From: Candidatus Binataceae bacterium
GTDB lineage: Bacteria > Desulfobacterota > Binatia > Binatales > Binataceae
Reading direction: 5' to 3'
DNA: 44,428 bases
Assembly (NCBI GenBank): GCA_030037595.1
Contig: JASHQJ010000212.1
Coordinates: 1-44,428 of the forward strand
The position numbers were made by a program, and so were the translations under genes. Under the pieces are notes generated by a model. That model saw nothing but the letters and a program-made list of their open reading frames with translations, did no database searches and had not been told where the DNA came from. Of the stretch, positions 17,825 to 25,163 are shown one piece after another (position 1 is the stretch's first letter; each line of letters starts with the position of its first letter).

Positions 17825-19561
17825 ATGGAGCAACATGCCGAGGTACTGATCGGAGGAACGTGGCCTCAGCGCGTTCCCGGTTGGCGCGACCTCATCGCCA
17901 TCGCGCTAGTGATGGCGATCGTGGTCCTGCTCGGCTCGGGCGCGCGCCAGATGGTCGCGCCGCTGGTCGCGGCTCGTGGCGCGACGATCTCCCTTTCGCC
18001 CGCGGTTCTGCCCAATTATGCGCTCCGCACCACGCTGCGGATGTTGGCCGCGCTGATCGCCTCATTGATCTTCACGTTTGTCTACGCAACCCCTGCCGCC
18101 AAGAGCCGGCGCGCCGAGACTCTTCTGATACCTCTGCTGGACGTTCTGCAGTCGGTCCCGGTGCTCGGTTATCTGTCGTTCACCGTGGTCTTCTTCGTGT
18201 CGTTGTTTCCAGGCTCATGGTTGGGACCGGAACTCGCGGCGATCTTCGCTATCTTCACCTCCCAAGCCTGGAATATGACCTTCAGCTTTTATCAGTCGTT
18301 GATAACCACTCCGACCGATCTCGTCGAGGCGAGCCGGAGCTTTCGCTTCAGCGGCTGGCAACGATTCTGGCGCCTCGAAGTGCCATTCGCGATGCCCGGC
18401 CTGATTTGGAACATGATGATGTCGATGTCGGGCGGCTGGTTTTTTGTCGTCGCTTCTGAAGCTATTTCAGTCGGCGCATTTCAGATGGCGCTGCCCGGCG
18501 TAGGGTCTTACGTCGCGCTCGCAATCCAGCAGCGCTCACTCGCCGCAGTCGGCTGGGCGATCATGGCGATGACCCTGACGATCCTGGTCTACGATCAGCT
18601 GCTGTTTCGGCCGCTCGTGGCATGGGCCGACAAGTTCCGATTCGAGCAGACTGCAGCCCAGGTTGTACCACGGAGTTGGGTGCTGGACCTTTTTCGGCAG
18701 GCGACCTTGACGAAGTACGTCACAGCGTCGGTAGCGAGCGGTGTGCAGAGTGTGGCGCGCGCGCGACTGGCTTTGCCGCACAGACCTGCCTGGCTTGAGC
18801 AATTGATTCCCTCACGGCCGATCGTGGATACCGCGTGGTACGGAGCGATCGCCGGCCTGATCGCCTATGCCACGGCGAAGTTGGTGCAATTTGCGCGGCC
18901 TGAGCTCAGCTGGAGCGATGTCACGATCGCAACGGGCAATGGCTTATTGACGCTCGCGCGCGTCGTAATCCTGATCATACTCGCGACGCTGGTTTGGGTG
19001 CCGATAGGCGTGGCGGTCGGTTTGCGGCCGCGGATCGCTTCGAAGGTGCAGCCAGTCGCGCAGTTTCTCGCGGCCTTTCCCGCCAATCTGCTCTTCCCGA
19101 TCGCTGTGTACGTGGTCGTGAGATTTCAACTCGCGCCCAAAATCTGGCTCAGTCCGCTCATGATCCTCGGTACGCAGTGGTACATCCTGTTCAACGTTAT
19201 CGCCGGTGCGAGCGCCTTTCCGAGCGACTTTCGCGAAGCCGCGGCGAGCTTCCGTATCCGCGGATGGCGCTGGTGGCGCGAGGTGATGCTGCCGGGGATT
19301 TTCCCCTATTACGTGACCGGTGCGATTACTGCGTCCGGCGGCGCCTGGAACGCAAGCATCGTTGCGGAATTGGTTTACTGGGGATCAACCAGCATCAATG
19401 GCGGTGGGCTTGGCGCCTATATCGCGCAGATGACCCTGGCAGGCGACTACCCCCGTATCGCCCTAGGCATCGCCGTCATGTCGGGTTTCGTTATCTCGAT
19501 GAACCGGCTTATATGGAGACCGCTGTATGCCTTCGCAGAACGCCGAACGCGGCTTGATTGA
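17825..19561 (+). CDS. ABC importer permease with two fused permease domains (NitT/TauT-like)
   Basis: 578 residues with two binding-protein-dependent permease domains fused in tandem (about residues 20-260 and 330-575). Each has an EAA-type loop: EASRSFRFSGWQRFWRLEVP near 172 and EAAASFRIRGWRWWREVMLP near 472. Two domains in one chain would supply the whole transmembrane pair. The fold resembles nitrate, sulfonate or bicarbonate importers. The downstream ATPase gene overlaps by 35 bases. No substrate-binding protein is encoded in the window, so the substrate cannot be deduced. Confidence 0.88.
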   Translation: MEQHAEVLIGGTWPQRVPGWRDLIAIALVMAIVVLLGSGARQMVAPLVAARGATISLSPAVLPNYALRTTLRMLAALIASLIFTFVYATPAAKSRRAETLLIPLLDVLQSVPVLGYLSFTVVFFVSLFPGSWLGPELAAIFAIFTSQAWNMTFSFYQSLITTPTDLVEASRSFRFSGWQRFWRLEVPFAMPGLIWNMMMSMSGGWFFVVASEAISVGAFQMALPGVGSYVALAIQQRSLAAVGWAIMAMTLTILVYDQLLFRPLVAWADKFRFEQTAAQVVPRSWVLDLFRQATLTKYVTASVASGVQSVARARLALPHRPAWLEQLIPSRPIVDTAWYGAIAGLIAYATAKLVQFARPELSWSDVTIATGNGLLTLARVVILIILATLVWVPIGVAVGLRPRIASKVQPVAQFLAAFPANLLFPIAVYVVVRFQLAPKIWLSPLMILGTQWYILFNVIAGASAFPSDFREAAASFRIRGWRWWREVMLPGIFPYYVTGAITASGGAWNASIVAELVYWGSTSINGGGLGAYIAQMTLAGDYPRIALGIAVMSGFVISMNRLIWRPLYAFAERRTRLD

Positions 19562-20891
19562 GAAAACGCCGCTGGCGGCGCCGGACGGCCATCGCGTCCT
19601 CGAGATGCGCCGAGTCTTCAAGGCCTTCGCCAAGCCGTCCGGCGAACCGCTGCCGGTGCTGGCCGATATCAACCTGGCGATCGGAGAGGGGGAAATCCTC
19701 GGCTTGCTCGGGCGTTCGGGCTCGGGCAAATCGACGCTGCTGCGCATCGCCGGCGGCCTTATCAGGCCCTCTTCCGGTACGGTGCTCTATGGCGGAGAGC
19801 CGCTCCTGGAGCCGGCCGCAGGCATCGCGGTCGTGTTTCAGAGCTTCGCACTGTTTCCGTGGCTTACGGTCGAAGAGAATGTCGAGGCGGGCCTCGATGC
19901 GATCGGGCTGGCAAAACCCGAAGCTCGCCGCCGGTCGCAATCCGCCATCGAATTAATCGGCCTCGACGGTTTCCAGTCCGCTTATCCGCGCGAGCTTTCG
20001 GGTGGGATGCGTCAGCGAGTTGGATTCGCGCGCGCAATGGTGGTCGAGCCGGTTCTGCTCCTGATGGACGAGCCGTTTTCCGCCCTGGACGTGCTCACGG
20101 CGGAATCCTTGCGGACAGATTTCATGGACCTCTGGATCGAGCGACAGCTTCCGACCAAATCGGTCTTGATCGTGACGCACAATATCGATGAGGCGGTCAC
20201 GATGTGCGATCGCATCCTGGTGCTGTCGTCGAATCCGGGACGAATCGCGGCTGAGATACCGGTCTCGCTGGCGCATCCGCGCGATCGGCTGGATGGTGAG
20301 TTTCGCAGTATCGTCGATGAAATCTATTCGATCCTGACCTCACGCACGACCGAGTCGCTCGGCGCCGGCAACCATGTACGCGGAGCATTCGCGCATCCAC
20401 TACCGTTGGTCACGGTCAACCGTTTGATGGGGTTTATCGATACGCTCGCAGCATCGCCCTACAACGGACAGGCCGAGCTTGCCGAAATCGCCGGCACGCT
20501 CTCCCTGGATGTCGCCGCGCTGTTCATGATCGCGGAAGCGCTTCACATGCTGGAATTTGCCGAGCTCAAGGAAAGCGCGATCAAGCTCACTGCCGCTGGC
20601 CGTCTGCTCACGCAGAGCGACACGGAAGAACGTAAGCGATTGTTCCGCGAGCATCTGCTGCGCTTCGTTCCGTTTGCGGCGCACATTCATCACATCCTCA
20701 GCGAGCGCGAAGACCATCGTGCGCCGCGAGAGCGGTTCGAACTTGAACTCGAGGATCACCTCAATCAGGGTGATGCGGAGAATTCTCTGCGTGCAGTAAT
20801 CGGATGGGGCCGCTACGCCGAGCTTTTCGAGTATGACGACGACGCCCGGATCTTTGCGGCGCCCGTTAGCAACGGTGAATCAGCTCTTTGA
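19527..20891 (+). CDS. ABC importer ATPase with C-terminal AAA-associated domain
   Basis: 454 residues. The first 270 form a NitT/TauT-type ATPase: Walker A GRSGSGKSTL near residue 71, Q-loop FQSFALFPWL, signature LSGGMRQR, Walker B LLLMDEPFSALD, H-loop VTHNIDEA. Residues 300-440 form an extra helical domain that fits the AAA-associated C-terminal domain PF09821 (NRLMGFIDTLAASPYNGQ, then LAEIAGTLSLD). It looks like a winged-helix-type regulatory module and could gate transport. The start overlaps the permease by 35 bases, so translation is coupled. Confidence 0.9.
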   Translation: MPSQNAERGLIEKTPLAAPDGHRVLEMRRVFKAFAKPSGEPLPVLADINLAIGEGEILGLLGRSGSGKSTLLRIAGGLIRPSSGTVLYGGEPLLEPAAGIAVVFQSFALFPWLTVEENVEAGLDAIGLAKPEARRRSQSAIELIGLDGFQSAYPRELSGGMRQRVGFARAMVVEPVLLLMDEPFSALDVLTAESLRTDFMDLWIERQLPTKSVLIVTHNIDEAVTMCDRILVLSSNPGRIAAEIPVSLAHPRDRLDGEFRSIVDEIYSILTSRTTESLGAGNHVRGAFAHPLPLVTVNRLMGFIDTLAASPYNGQAELAEIAGTLSLDVAALFMIAEALHMLEFAELKESAIKLTAAGRLLTQSDTEERKRLFREHLLRFVPFAAHIHHILSEREDHRAPRERFELELEDHLNQGDAENSLRAVIGWGRYAELFEYDDDARIFAAPVSNGESAL

Positions 20892-20939
20892 TACTCTTGG
20901 TCGAATGCAACCGCATAGCCCGACATCCAGGAGACAACC

Positions 20940-21500
20940 ATGCTGGAGGGAATAACACGTATTCCGCCAGTCGACGTCGAGACCCGCCCCGACAGACTTG
21001 GGCGAAGCACTTGAGGAACAGCGCAAGCGCTTCGGCGCTCCTCTCCATCCATATCTCTTCTATGCGCGCAACCCGGCATATTCCGCGCCGCGCAGGCGAT
21101 GTGGACTGCAGTAGAGCAAGCCCCAGAGCAAGTACCCGGTACGCTTAGAGGGCTGCTCAACGGTCGCGTTGCCCGGTGGAATGGCTGTGAGTTCTGAATG
21201 GACTCCAACGCTGTCGTTGGCAGCAGACTTGGCGTCCAAACGAAAGGATCGAGGCTCTCAACGACTATGTGAAGAGTCCCCTCTTCACAGACACGGAGAA
21301 AGTGGCGCTCAAACACGCGGATGCGATCACCGATACCCGACGCGACGTCGAAGACAAACTATTCGCGCGTCTACAAAAGCACTATGACGATGACACTATC
21401 GCAGAGTTGACGATAATCATCGCGTGGGAGAACTTCTCCTCGAGCCTCAACCGGGCATTCCGGATACCATCGCAGTGCTTCTGGAAGCCGCGACCGACCG
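20940..21500 (+). pseudogene. Disrupted AhpD-like / carboxymuconolactone decarboxylase family gene with TGA at the redox motif
   Basis: An AGGAG ribosome site (20929-20933) precedes the ATG at 20940. Pieces in successive frames read as one AhpD-like protein: MLEGITRIPPVDVETRPD; LGEALEEQRKRFGAPLHPY; FRAAQAMWTAVEQAP; a RGLLNGRVA block ending NGCEF; then TGA at 21195-21197 and MDSNAVVGSRLGVQ; then IEALNDYVKSPLFTD onward. Homologues have Cys-x-x-Cys at NGCEFC, so TGA replaces the second cysteine. Three single-base frameshifts lie near 21000, 21082 and 21243. Either the gene has decayed or the assembly contains errors; recoding of TGA as selenocysteine is a third possibility (see findings). The 3' end is not certain. 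Confidence 0.65.
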
Positions 21501-21512
21501 GCACGCTTGATG

Positions 21513-22019
21513 CTACGCACGATTCAACCGCGTATGCCTGCCGGTTCCGAATACAACCAGTGCCTCCAGGATATCGCTGCGCGTGACGATACCGACGGCA
21601 CGGCCACCATCGGTGATCGGCACTGATCCGATTCGCTGCAGACGCATCACCTCGGCGGCGTTGATCAAGGTGCTGTGCGGAGCGAGGGCGATCGCCGGAT
21701 GGGTCATCACCGATCCGACCAGGGTCTTTCCGTTGACCTTAGCTGCATCCGTTGCGGGGATAGGCGCGCCAGCTGCGGTTAATCCAGGACCTCGAAGGTC
21801 CCGATCGGTTACAATGCCAACCAGCTTGCCCTCGCTGATCACCGGCAGCTGATTGATTCGATGTGTGCGTAACAGCGCGCGAGCCTGATCGACCGAGTCA
21901 TTCGGACCGACCGTGTAAAGCTTAGAAGTCATCCAGTCTTCGCAAGTAAGGAAAGTGATGTTTTTTCGTGTCGATTCCTGATGCTTCGAGTCTTTGTGCG
22001 CCGCGTCGGATGCAACCAT
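21513..22019 (-). CDS. Two-CBS-domain protein
   Basis: 168 residues carrying two CBS domains (about 28-80 and 98-158). Each domain has a typical end: LVGIVTDRDLRG and AVGIVTRSDILEAL. Paired CBS domains bind adenine nucleotides and act as energy sensors, or hold a bound partner. No enzyme domain is attached, as in mycobacterial Hrp1 (Rv2626c). The ATG at 22019 has a good ribosome site (GAGGAAAG, about seven bases away), so the hydrophilic 29-residue N terminus is probably real. It is the last gene of the minus-strand stress string, 53 bases after the cytochrome gene. Confidence 0.9.
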   Translation of the reverse strand: MVASDAAHKDSKHQESTRKNITFLTCEDWMTSKLYTVGPNDSVDQARALLRTHRINQLPVISEGKLVGIVTDRDLRGPGLTAAGAPIPATDAAKVNGKTLVGSVMTHPAIALAPHSTLINAAEVMRLQRIGSVPITDGGRAVGIVTRSDILEALVVFGTGRHTRLNRA

Positions 22020-22072
22020 GACACTTTCCTCGCCAAGACTAATTGCGCCGGTCGGACCTTTGGCGTCTGTAC

Positions 22073-22486
22073 TTACTTTGCTTGCAGGCTCTCGACGTAG
22101 GTCACGATCGCGTCGATTCTTTTCTTCACGGCGGCGTCACTCGCAGGATTGAATCCTTCGCCGGGATTCTGAAGCTTGACCGCGAAAAACGGCATCTCTA
22201 GCCGCTCATGAGAAGGGATTGCCTTGCGGCCATCCACGATGTCAACGACTTCATCGAACGGAAACTTGCCGCCGTGCAATGCCGCAAGCAGGGTTATGTC
22301 TGCCGGCTTCGTGGACATGCCGATCGTTTTATTCGCAGGACCATTACCCTTGCCGTCGGCACCGTGACAGTCGGCGCAGTAGGTATCATAGTCCTGCTTG
22401 CCGGATTGCGCCGCCGCAATTGAGAAGGAAGCTGCGATGACGGTCGCCAGGAGTGCCCCGCCGACGAGGTATCTTCGACGGTTCAT
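22073..22486 (-). CDS. Periplasmic c-type cytochrome, mono-haem
   Basis: 137 residues from the ATG at 22486. A signal peptide (MNRRRYLVGGALLATVIAA, cleavage after AAAQS-like residues near 30) is followed by one haem motif CADCHG near residue 40. A probable sixth-ligand methionine lies in MPFFAVKL. It is a close relative of the cytochrome at 38444-38857; both share DYxTYCADCHG-like, LHGGKFP and VxSLQ-like blocks. The ATG overlaps the stop of the hibernation factor (ATGA), so the two are translationally coupled. An electron carrier tied to the stress string suggests a link to respiration. Confidence 0.88.
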   Translation of the reverse strand: MNRRRYLVGGALLATVIAASFSIAAAQSGKQDYDTYCADCHGADGKGNGPANKTIGMSTKPADITLLAALHGGKFPFDEVVDIVDGRKAIPSHERLEMPFFAVKLQNPGEGFNPASDAAVKKRIDAIVTYVESLQAK

Positions 22487-22869
22487 CCCTCCTCGTCTCC
22501 ACCGGTAATTTCTTCTTCGCCGCCCGCCGGCCCTCTCGGCGCACGCGACTTCACGTCGCGGCGAAGTTCGCGCAGATGGTCCTCGAGGCGCCGCCGCGCA
22601 GCGTCGAATGCCTCTCTGATCGCCACCGGGAGGTCTTCCGCGTGTTGCTTGTTGATCGATATTTCTGCCTGGGGCGTTCGGAGATCGATGCGGACTTTGA
22701 ACGGACCGCCGCGGCGATGATGATGAACCGCCGGCGCTTCGAGCACCACGTGGCACCCGGTGAGCCGTCCGAAGTATTGTTCCAGGGCTGCGGCATGTTG
22801 CTCGATCGTTGTGCGAATCGCGTCCGTCAACTCGAAGTCGCGCGAAGTAATTTGAAGAGGTCGTTGCAT
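22483..22869 (-). CDS. hpf: Short ribosome hibernation promoting factor (HPF/YfiA family)
   Basis: 128 residues from the ATG at 22869, preceded by AGAAGGAA. It starts MQRPLQITSRDFEL, and the family core (DAIRTTIEQHAAALEQYF, then RIDLRTPQAEISINK and DLPVAIREAFD) is clear. HPF binds the small ribosomal subunit and stalls ribosomes in dormancy. The long-form dimerisation domain is absent; instead the tail is a Gly/Glu-rich stretch. Upstream in-frame residues overlap the DUF2934 end and are not family-like. The gene lies between DUF2934 and the cytochrome. Confidence 0.9.
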   Translation of the reverse strand: MQRPLQITSRDFELTDAIRTTIEQHAAALEQYFGRLTGCHVVLEAPAVHHHRRGGPFKVRIDLRTPQAEISINKQHAEDLPVAIREAFDAARRRLEDHLRELRRDVKSRAPRGPAGGEEEITGGDEEG

Positions 22870-22898
22870 TTTTGGTTCCTTCTGCCAGGTACTTCTAT

Positions 22899-23078
22899 CT
22901 AGTGCGTCATCTTCCACAAGATCTCGGCTTCAGCCTGCAGCCAATCCTGCGTCTCGTCTCCCGGGCCGCCATGTCGTGCCAGGTACAATTCGTAGGCGCG
23001 CTTGCGAATCTCTTCGTGACAGCCCGAGGCGATGCCGGCCTTGGTCGATTTTTCCGCGGGGATTTTGTCGTCTTCCAT
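22899..23078 (-). CDS. DUF2934 family small protein, 59 residues
   Basis: ATG at 23078, TAG at 22899-22901. The middle reads IRKRAYELYLARHGGPGD and then DWLQAEAEIL, the DUF2934 signature. The function of this family is unknown; members are small cytosolic proteins found near Hsp20, HPF and other stress genes in Acidobacteria and Proteobacteria. It sits 89 bases downstream of hsp20, with a strong hairpin between them, and 29 bases upstream of hpf. Confidence 0.85.
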   Translation of the reverse strand: MEDDKIPAEKSTKAGIASGCHEEIRKRAYELYLARHGGPGDETQDWLQAEAEILWKMTH

Positions 23079-23116
23079 TTGATTACCCCATTTGCATCTG
23101 ACTTTGTCGCCGCTTG

Positions 23117-23150
23117 GCGGGCGGGTGCTTCGGCTAAAGCATCCGCCCGC
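23117..23150. terminator. Strong hairpin between hsp20 and DUF2934
   Basis: A 13-bp stem (23117-23129 with 23138-23150, one G-T pair) closes an eight-base loop. On the minus strand it is 17 bases beyond the hsp20 stop. There is no U-tract after it, so it may be a factor-dependent terminator, an mRNA-stabilising end for hsp20, or a partial attenuator that lowers expression of the downstream genes. Its GGCGGGC core resembles the hairpin at 2123-2140. Confidence 0.5.
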
Positions 23151-23167
23151 TGCCGGGAGTCGGAGGC

Positions 23168-23683
23168 TTAAGCGGCGCTTTTCTTCTCGGCGTTGCCTTT
23201 CGGCGCTTCGACTTGGATCTTCACTTCCTTCGGAATAGCTTCCTTGGGCATCGGCGCCGTAAGTTCGAGCACGCCGTCATGATAGGTGGCCTTCAGATCA
23301 TCAGCTTTGATGCCCTCAGGCAACGAGATTGAGCGTTCGAAAGAACCATAGCGGATCTCGCGCCGCAGGTAGTCAGCCTTCTTGGTCTCGCTCTTTTCCT
23401 CGCGTGAACCTTTGATCGTCAGCATGTCGCCCACGACCTTGATATCGACGTTCTTGGGATCGATACCCGGCAGGTCGGTGCGGACGATCAACTTGCCGTC
23501 CTCGACGCGCGATTCGATCGCGGGGCGCATCGTGCCACCGGTTTGCCAATCGGCGAACAGGTCGCGGCCCGGGAAGCGGCCGAACCAGTCGCGATCAAAG
23601 CCGAAGCGCTCCAGCAGTTCGTCAAACTCATTCCGAAATCGATCCAGCTCCCTTGCCGGTCTCCACTTTTCAAGCAATCCCAT
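23168..23683 (-). CDS. Small heat shock protein, Hsp20 family
   Basis: 171 residues from the ATG at 23683, which has a textbook ribosome site (AGGAGG, nine bases away). The alpha-crystallin domain spans about residues 52-150 (RPAIESRVEDGKLIVRTDLPG through YHDGVLELTAP). The C-terminal IPKEV-type anchor for oligomer assembly is present as AIPKEVKIQ. It is an ATP-independent holdase. The long N-terminal arm (GLLEKWRPARELDRF) matches the bacterial class A type. It is in the middle of the minus-strand stress string; a weak heat-shock promoter-like sequence lies upstream. Confidence 0.94.
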   Translation of the reverse strand: MGLLEKWRPARELDRFRNEFDELLERFGFDRDWFGRFPGRDLFADWQTGGTMRPAIESRVEDGKLIVRTDLPGIDPKNVDIKVVGDMLTIKGSREEKSETKKADYLRREIRYGSFERSISLPEGIKADDLKATYHDGVLELTAPMPKEAIPKEVKIQVEAPKGNAEKKSAA

Positions 23684-23726
23684 TGTCGTTTGCCTCCTAC
23701 TGCTTTCTATTTTCCGCCCGCACGGA

Positions 23727-23754
23727 ATACGTGGCGGTGTTTGTTGCACTTAAG
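23727..23754 (-). promoter_or_regulatory. Possible sigma-32-like promoter upstream of hsp20
   Basis: On the minus strand CTTAAG (23749-23754) and CCACGTAT (23727-23734) are separated by 14 bases, resembling CTTGAA and CCCCATNT. The match is partial, about two-thirds of the positions, so this is only a suggestion that hsp20 has its own promoter inside the string. Confidence 0.25.
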
Positions 23755-23787
23755 ATTCCCGATACTTAAAGCCCATTGAATTCGGGG

Positions 23788-24009
23788 TTACGCGCCCGGA
23801 GTATGAACACGCCCCGCGCTTCGTGGACCCTCGGACCTTTCGTTGATTCCGAGCCATTCGCTCAACGCCAACCAGAATCCGTGTCGAGATCGCTCGAGAC
23901 GTTTCGTTCGCAACACTTTCATGCGATCGCGGCGGTAGATTTCTTCTTCCGCGGCCGAGCGCAAAGCTCGGCGTGCGCGGGCGGCTTCGATTGAGATGCA
24001 TTTACCCAT
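23788..24009 (-). CDS. Small basic protein downstream of DUF2267 (73 residues)
   Basis: It starts at ATG 24009 inside the stop region of the DUF2267 gene (overlapping frames ATGGGTAA), with a GGGAGG-type ribosome site upstream. The protein is rich in Arg, Ala and Glu (MGKCISIEAARARRALRS, then AAEEEIYRRDRMKVLRTKR) and probably helical and cytosolic. No family is recognised. A shorter, diverged relative starts at the same relative position after the other DUF2267 copy (24563), which supports it being a real component of the duplicated unit. Confidence 0.5.
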   Translation of the reverse strand: MGKCISIEAARARRALRSAAEEEIYRRDRMKVLRTKRLERSRHGFWLALSEWLGINERSEGPRSAGRVHTPGA

Positions 24010-24451
24010 TGTCGTTGAACCTCCCCACCTCCTGGGTAAACTCCTCATCTGCTGCGGCCAGCCATAGCTCTCTCAATTTGGAGGGTAACTGGCTAAAGAC
24101 ATGACGAGCTTTGCCTTCGAGTCCAGTAGGACTGCTGAGCGCTTCCTGGAGCAGGCGAAAAACGCAAACTACCGCATCCTCGGCGTGGCGCAGATCCTCA
24201 AGCCCAACCATACGCTGAACCTCTTCGAGGAGCTGGCAGCCAGTTACAGAGCTAGCTCCGCGCCCGGGACAATAAAATGACATCCAGAGCATCTTCAGCG
24301 ACGTGGGCAACTGGGCGGCTACGTCCGCTGCTTCAGCCGGCGTCAGACGATCGCGCAACTCCTGCAATACGGCGAAGATAAGAATCTCGGCCCTGCGTTC
24401 GTCACACCCGAATCGTTCAGCAACTTCCTGCACGAATGCCCCGTCTTTCAT
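24002..24451 (-). CDS. DUF2267-like protein, copy A
   Basis: 149 residues from the ATG at 24451 (GGAG ribosome site nearby). It has an all-helical layout with FVQEVAERFGCDERRAEI, LQELRDRLTPAEAADVAAQL and a second repeat ending with LGARHVFSQLP-like sequence, matching the DUF2267 pattern of paired helical repeats with LTPxEAxDvxAQLP. Function is unknown; members are common near Hsp20 and other stress genes. It is about 85% identical by eye to copy B immediately upstream. The last ten residues (EEFTQEVGRFNDNG) differ from copy B. Confidence 0.85.
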   Translation of the reverse strand: MKDGAFVQEVAERFGCDERRAEILIFAVLQELRDRLTPAEAADVAAQLPTSLKMLWMSFYCPGRGASSVTGCQLLEEVQRMVGLEDLRHAEDAVVCVFRLLQEALSSPTGLEGKARHVFSQLPSKLRELWLAAADEEFTQEVGRFNDNG

Positions 24452-24563
24452 CGAGCTTCTCCATTGAAACCTGAAGGTCACAGCACCAATGACTTGCCTC
24501 CGCTGCAGGCGAGCGAAATGCGTGGCGTGCGGGGGCCCGCGTTTCGATTGAGATGCACCCCAT
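24417..24563 (-). CDS. Diverged relative of the small ORF after DUF2267 (48 residues)
   Basis: It starts MGCISIETRAPARHAFRS, comparable with MGKCISIEAARARRALRS of the 73-residue ORF at 24009. After about 22 residues similarity is lost, and the ORF runs 35 bases into DUF2267 copy A in another frame. It is preceded by the same GGAGGTTCAACGAC stretch. It looks like the remnant of the satellite gene in the duplicated unit, now truncated by the junction with the next copy. Translation is doubtful. Confidence 0.3.
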   Translation of the reverse strand: MGCISIETRAPARHAFRSPAAEASHWCCDLQVSMEKLDERRGIRAGSC

Positions 24564-24585
24564 CGTCGTTGAACCTCCGCGCCGC

Positions 24586-25005
24586 TTAAGCGAGGTCCTC
24601 GTCTGCTGCGGCCAGCCAGAGTTCCTTGAGGTCGGAGGGCAACTGGCTGAATACGTGGCGAGCTTCGCCTTCGAGTCCGGTCGGACTGCTGAGCGCTTCC
24701 TGGAGGACGCGAAAAACGCAAACCACGGCAGTTTCCGCGTCGCGCAGATCCTCAAGCCCAACCATACGCTGGACCTCCTCGAGGAATTGGTAGCCATCCA
24801 CACGTTTAACGCCGCGGCCGGGATAATCAAAGGACTTCCAGAGCATCTTCAATGAGGTCGGCAACTGGGCCGCAGCGTCCGCTGCTTCCGTTGGTGTCAG
24901 ACGATCTCGCAACTCCTGCAGTACGGCGAAGATCAGAATTTCGGCCCTGCGTTCATCACATCCGAATCGTTCAGCCACTTCTCTCACGAATACTTTGTCT
25001 TTCAT
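24586..25005 (-). CDS. DUF2267-like protein, copy B
   Basis: 139 residues from the ATG at 25005, which overlaps the stop of the 40-residue ORF (ATGA). The protein is nearly the same as copy A through residue 136, with most differences clustered in the centre (residues 57-73). It ends at AADEDLA, ten residues earlier than copy A. It is the upstream member of the tandem pair. Function is unknown. Confidence 0.85.
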   Translation of the reverse strand: MKDKVFVREVAERFGCDERRAEILIFAVLQELRDRLTPTEAADAAAQLPTSLKMLWKSFDYPGRGVKRVDGYQFLEEVQRMVGLEDLRDAETAVVCVFRVLQEALSSPTGLEGEARHVFSQLPSDLKELWLAAADEDLA

Positions 25006-25124
25006 CGATCTTCTCCACTAAAGCGACGCGCCAGAGACTTTGCCTGCTGAGCCTGGAATTGAGTCCATGCGAGCAGCCAGGGAATCGAACCCGCGAAAAT
25101 CCGAAGTGTGAAGAGCATGTTCAT
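25002..25124 (-). CDS. Small membrane peptide, 40 residues
   Basis: ATG at 25124 with a GGTGAGG ribosome site directly upstream; stop TGA at 25002-25004 overlaps the DUF2267 copy B start as ATGA. The sequence MNMLFTLRIFAGSIPWLLAW forms one short membrane segment, followed by a hydrophilic QAQQAKSLARRF tail. No family is recognised. The tight coupling to the next gene and the good ribosome site are the support for it. Confidence 0.5.
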   Translation of the reverse strand: MNMLFTLRIFAGSIPWLLAWTQFQAQQAKSLARRFSGEDR

Positions 25125-25163
25125 GACCTCACCCCTGATGGATTGGGCTCGGCTTGCCTGTGC

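Larger units (their letters stand above)
24002..25005. repeat. Tandem duplication of DUF2267 plus satellite ORF
   Basis: Two direct units, about 25005-24560 and 24451-24007, are highly similar in DNA as well as protein. For example, both contain the reverse complement of GGCAACTGGCTGAA-like and GCTGAGCGCTTCCTGGA stretches at equal spacing. The similarity continues past the DUF2267 stops into the first 20 codons of the satellite ORFs. The unit is roughly 550 bases long. Confidence 0.8.

Noticed and set aside
22960..22985. Sigma-54-like TGGCACG inside DUF2934, upstream of hpf
   Set aside because: The -12 GC is at the wrong distance (N9) and the sequence is coding.
23750..24001. 83-codon minus-strand frame competing with the 73-residue ORF
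   Set aside because: No ribosome site and no counterpart after the other DUF2267 copy, unlike the chosen frame.
25075..25110. tRNA-like T-arm (GGGTTCGATTCCC on the minus strand)
   Set aside because: Only three base pairs flank the loop, no acceptor or anticodon arm is found, and the segment lies inside the 40-residue ORF.
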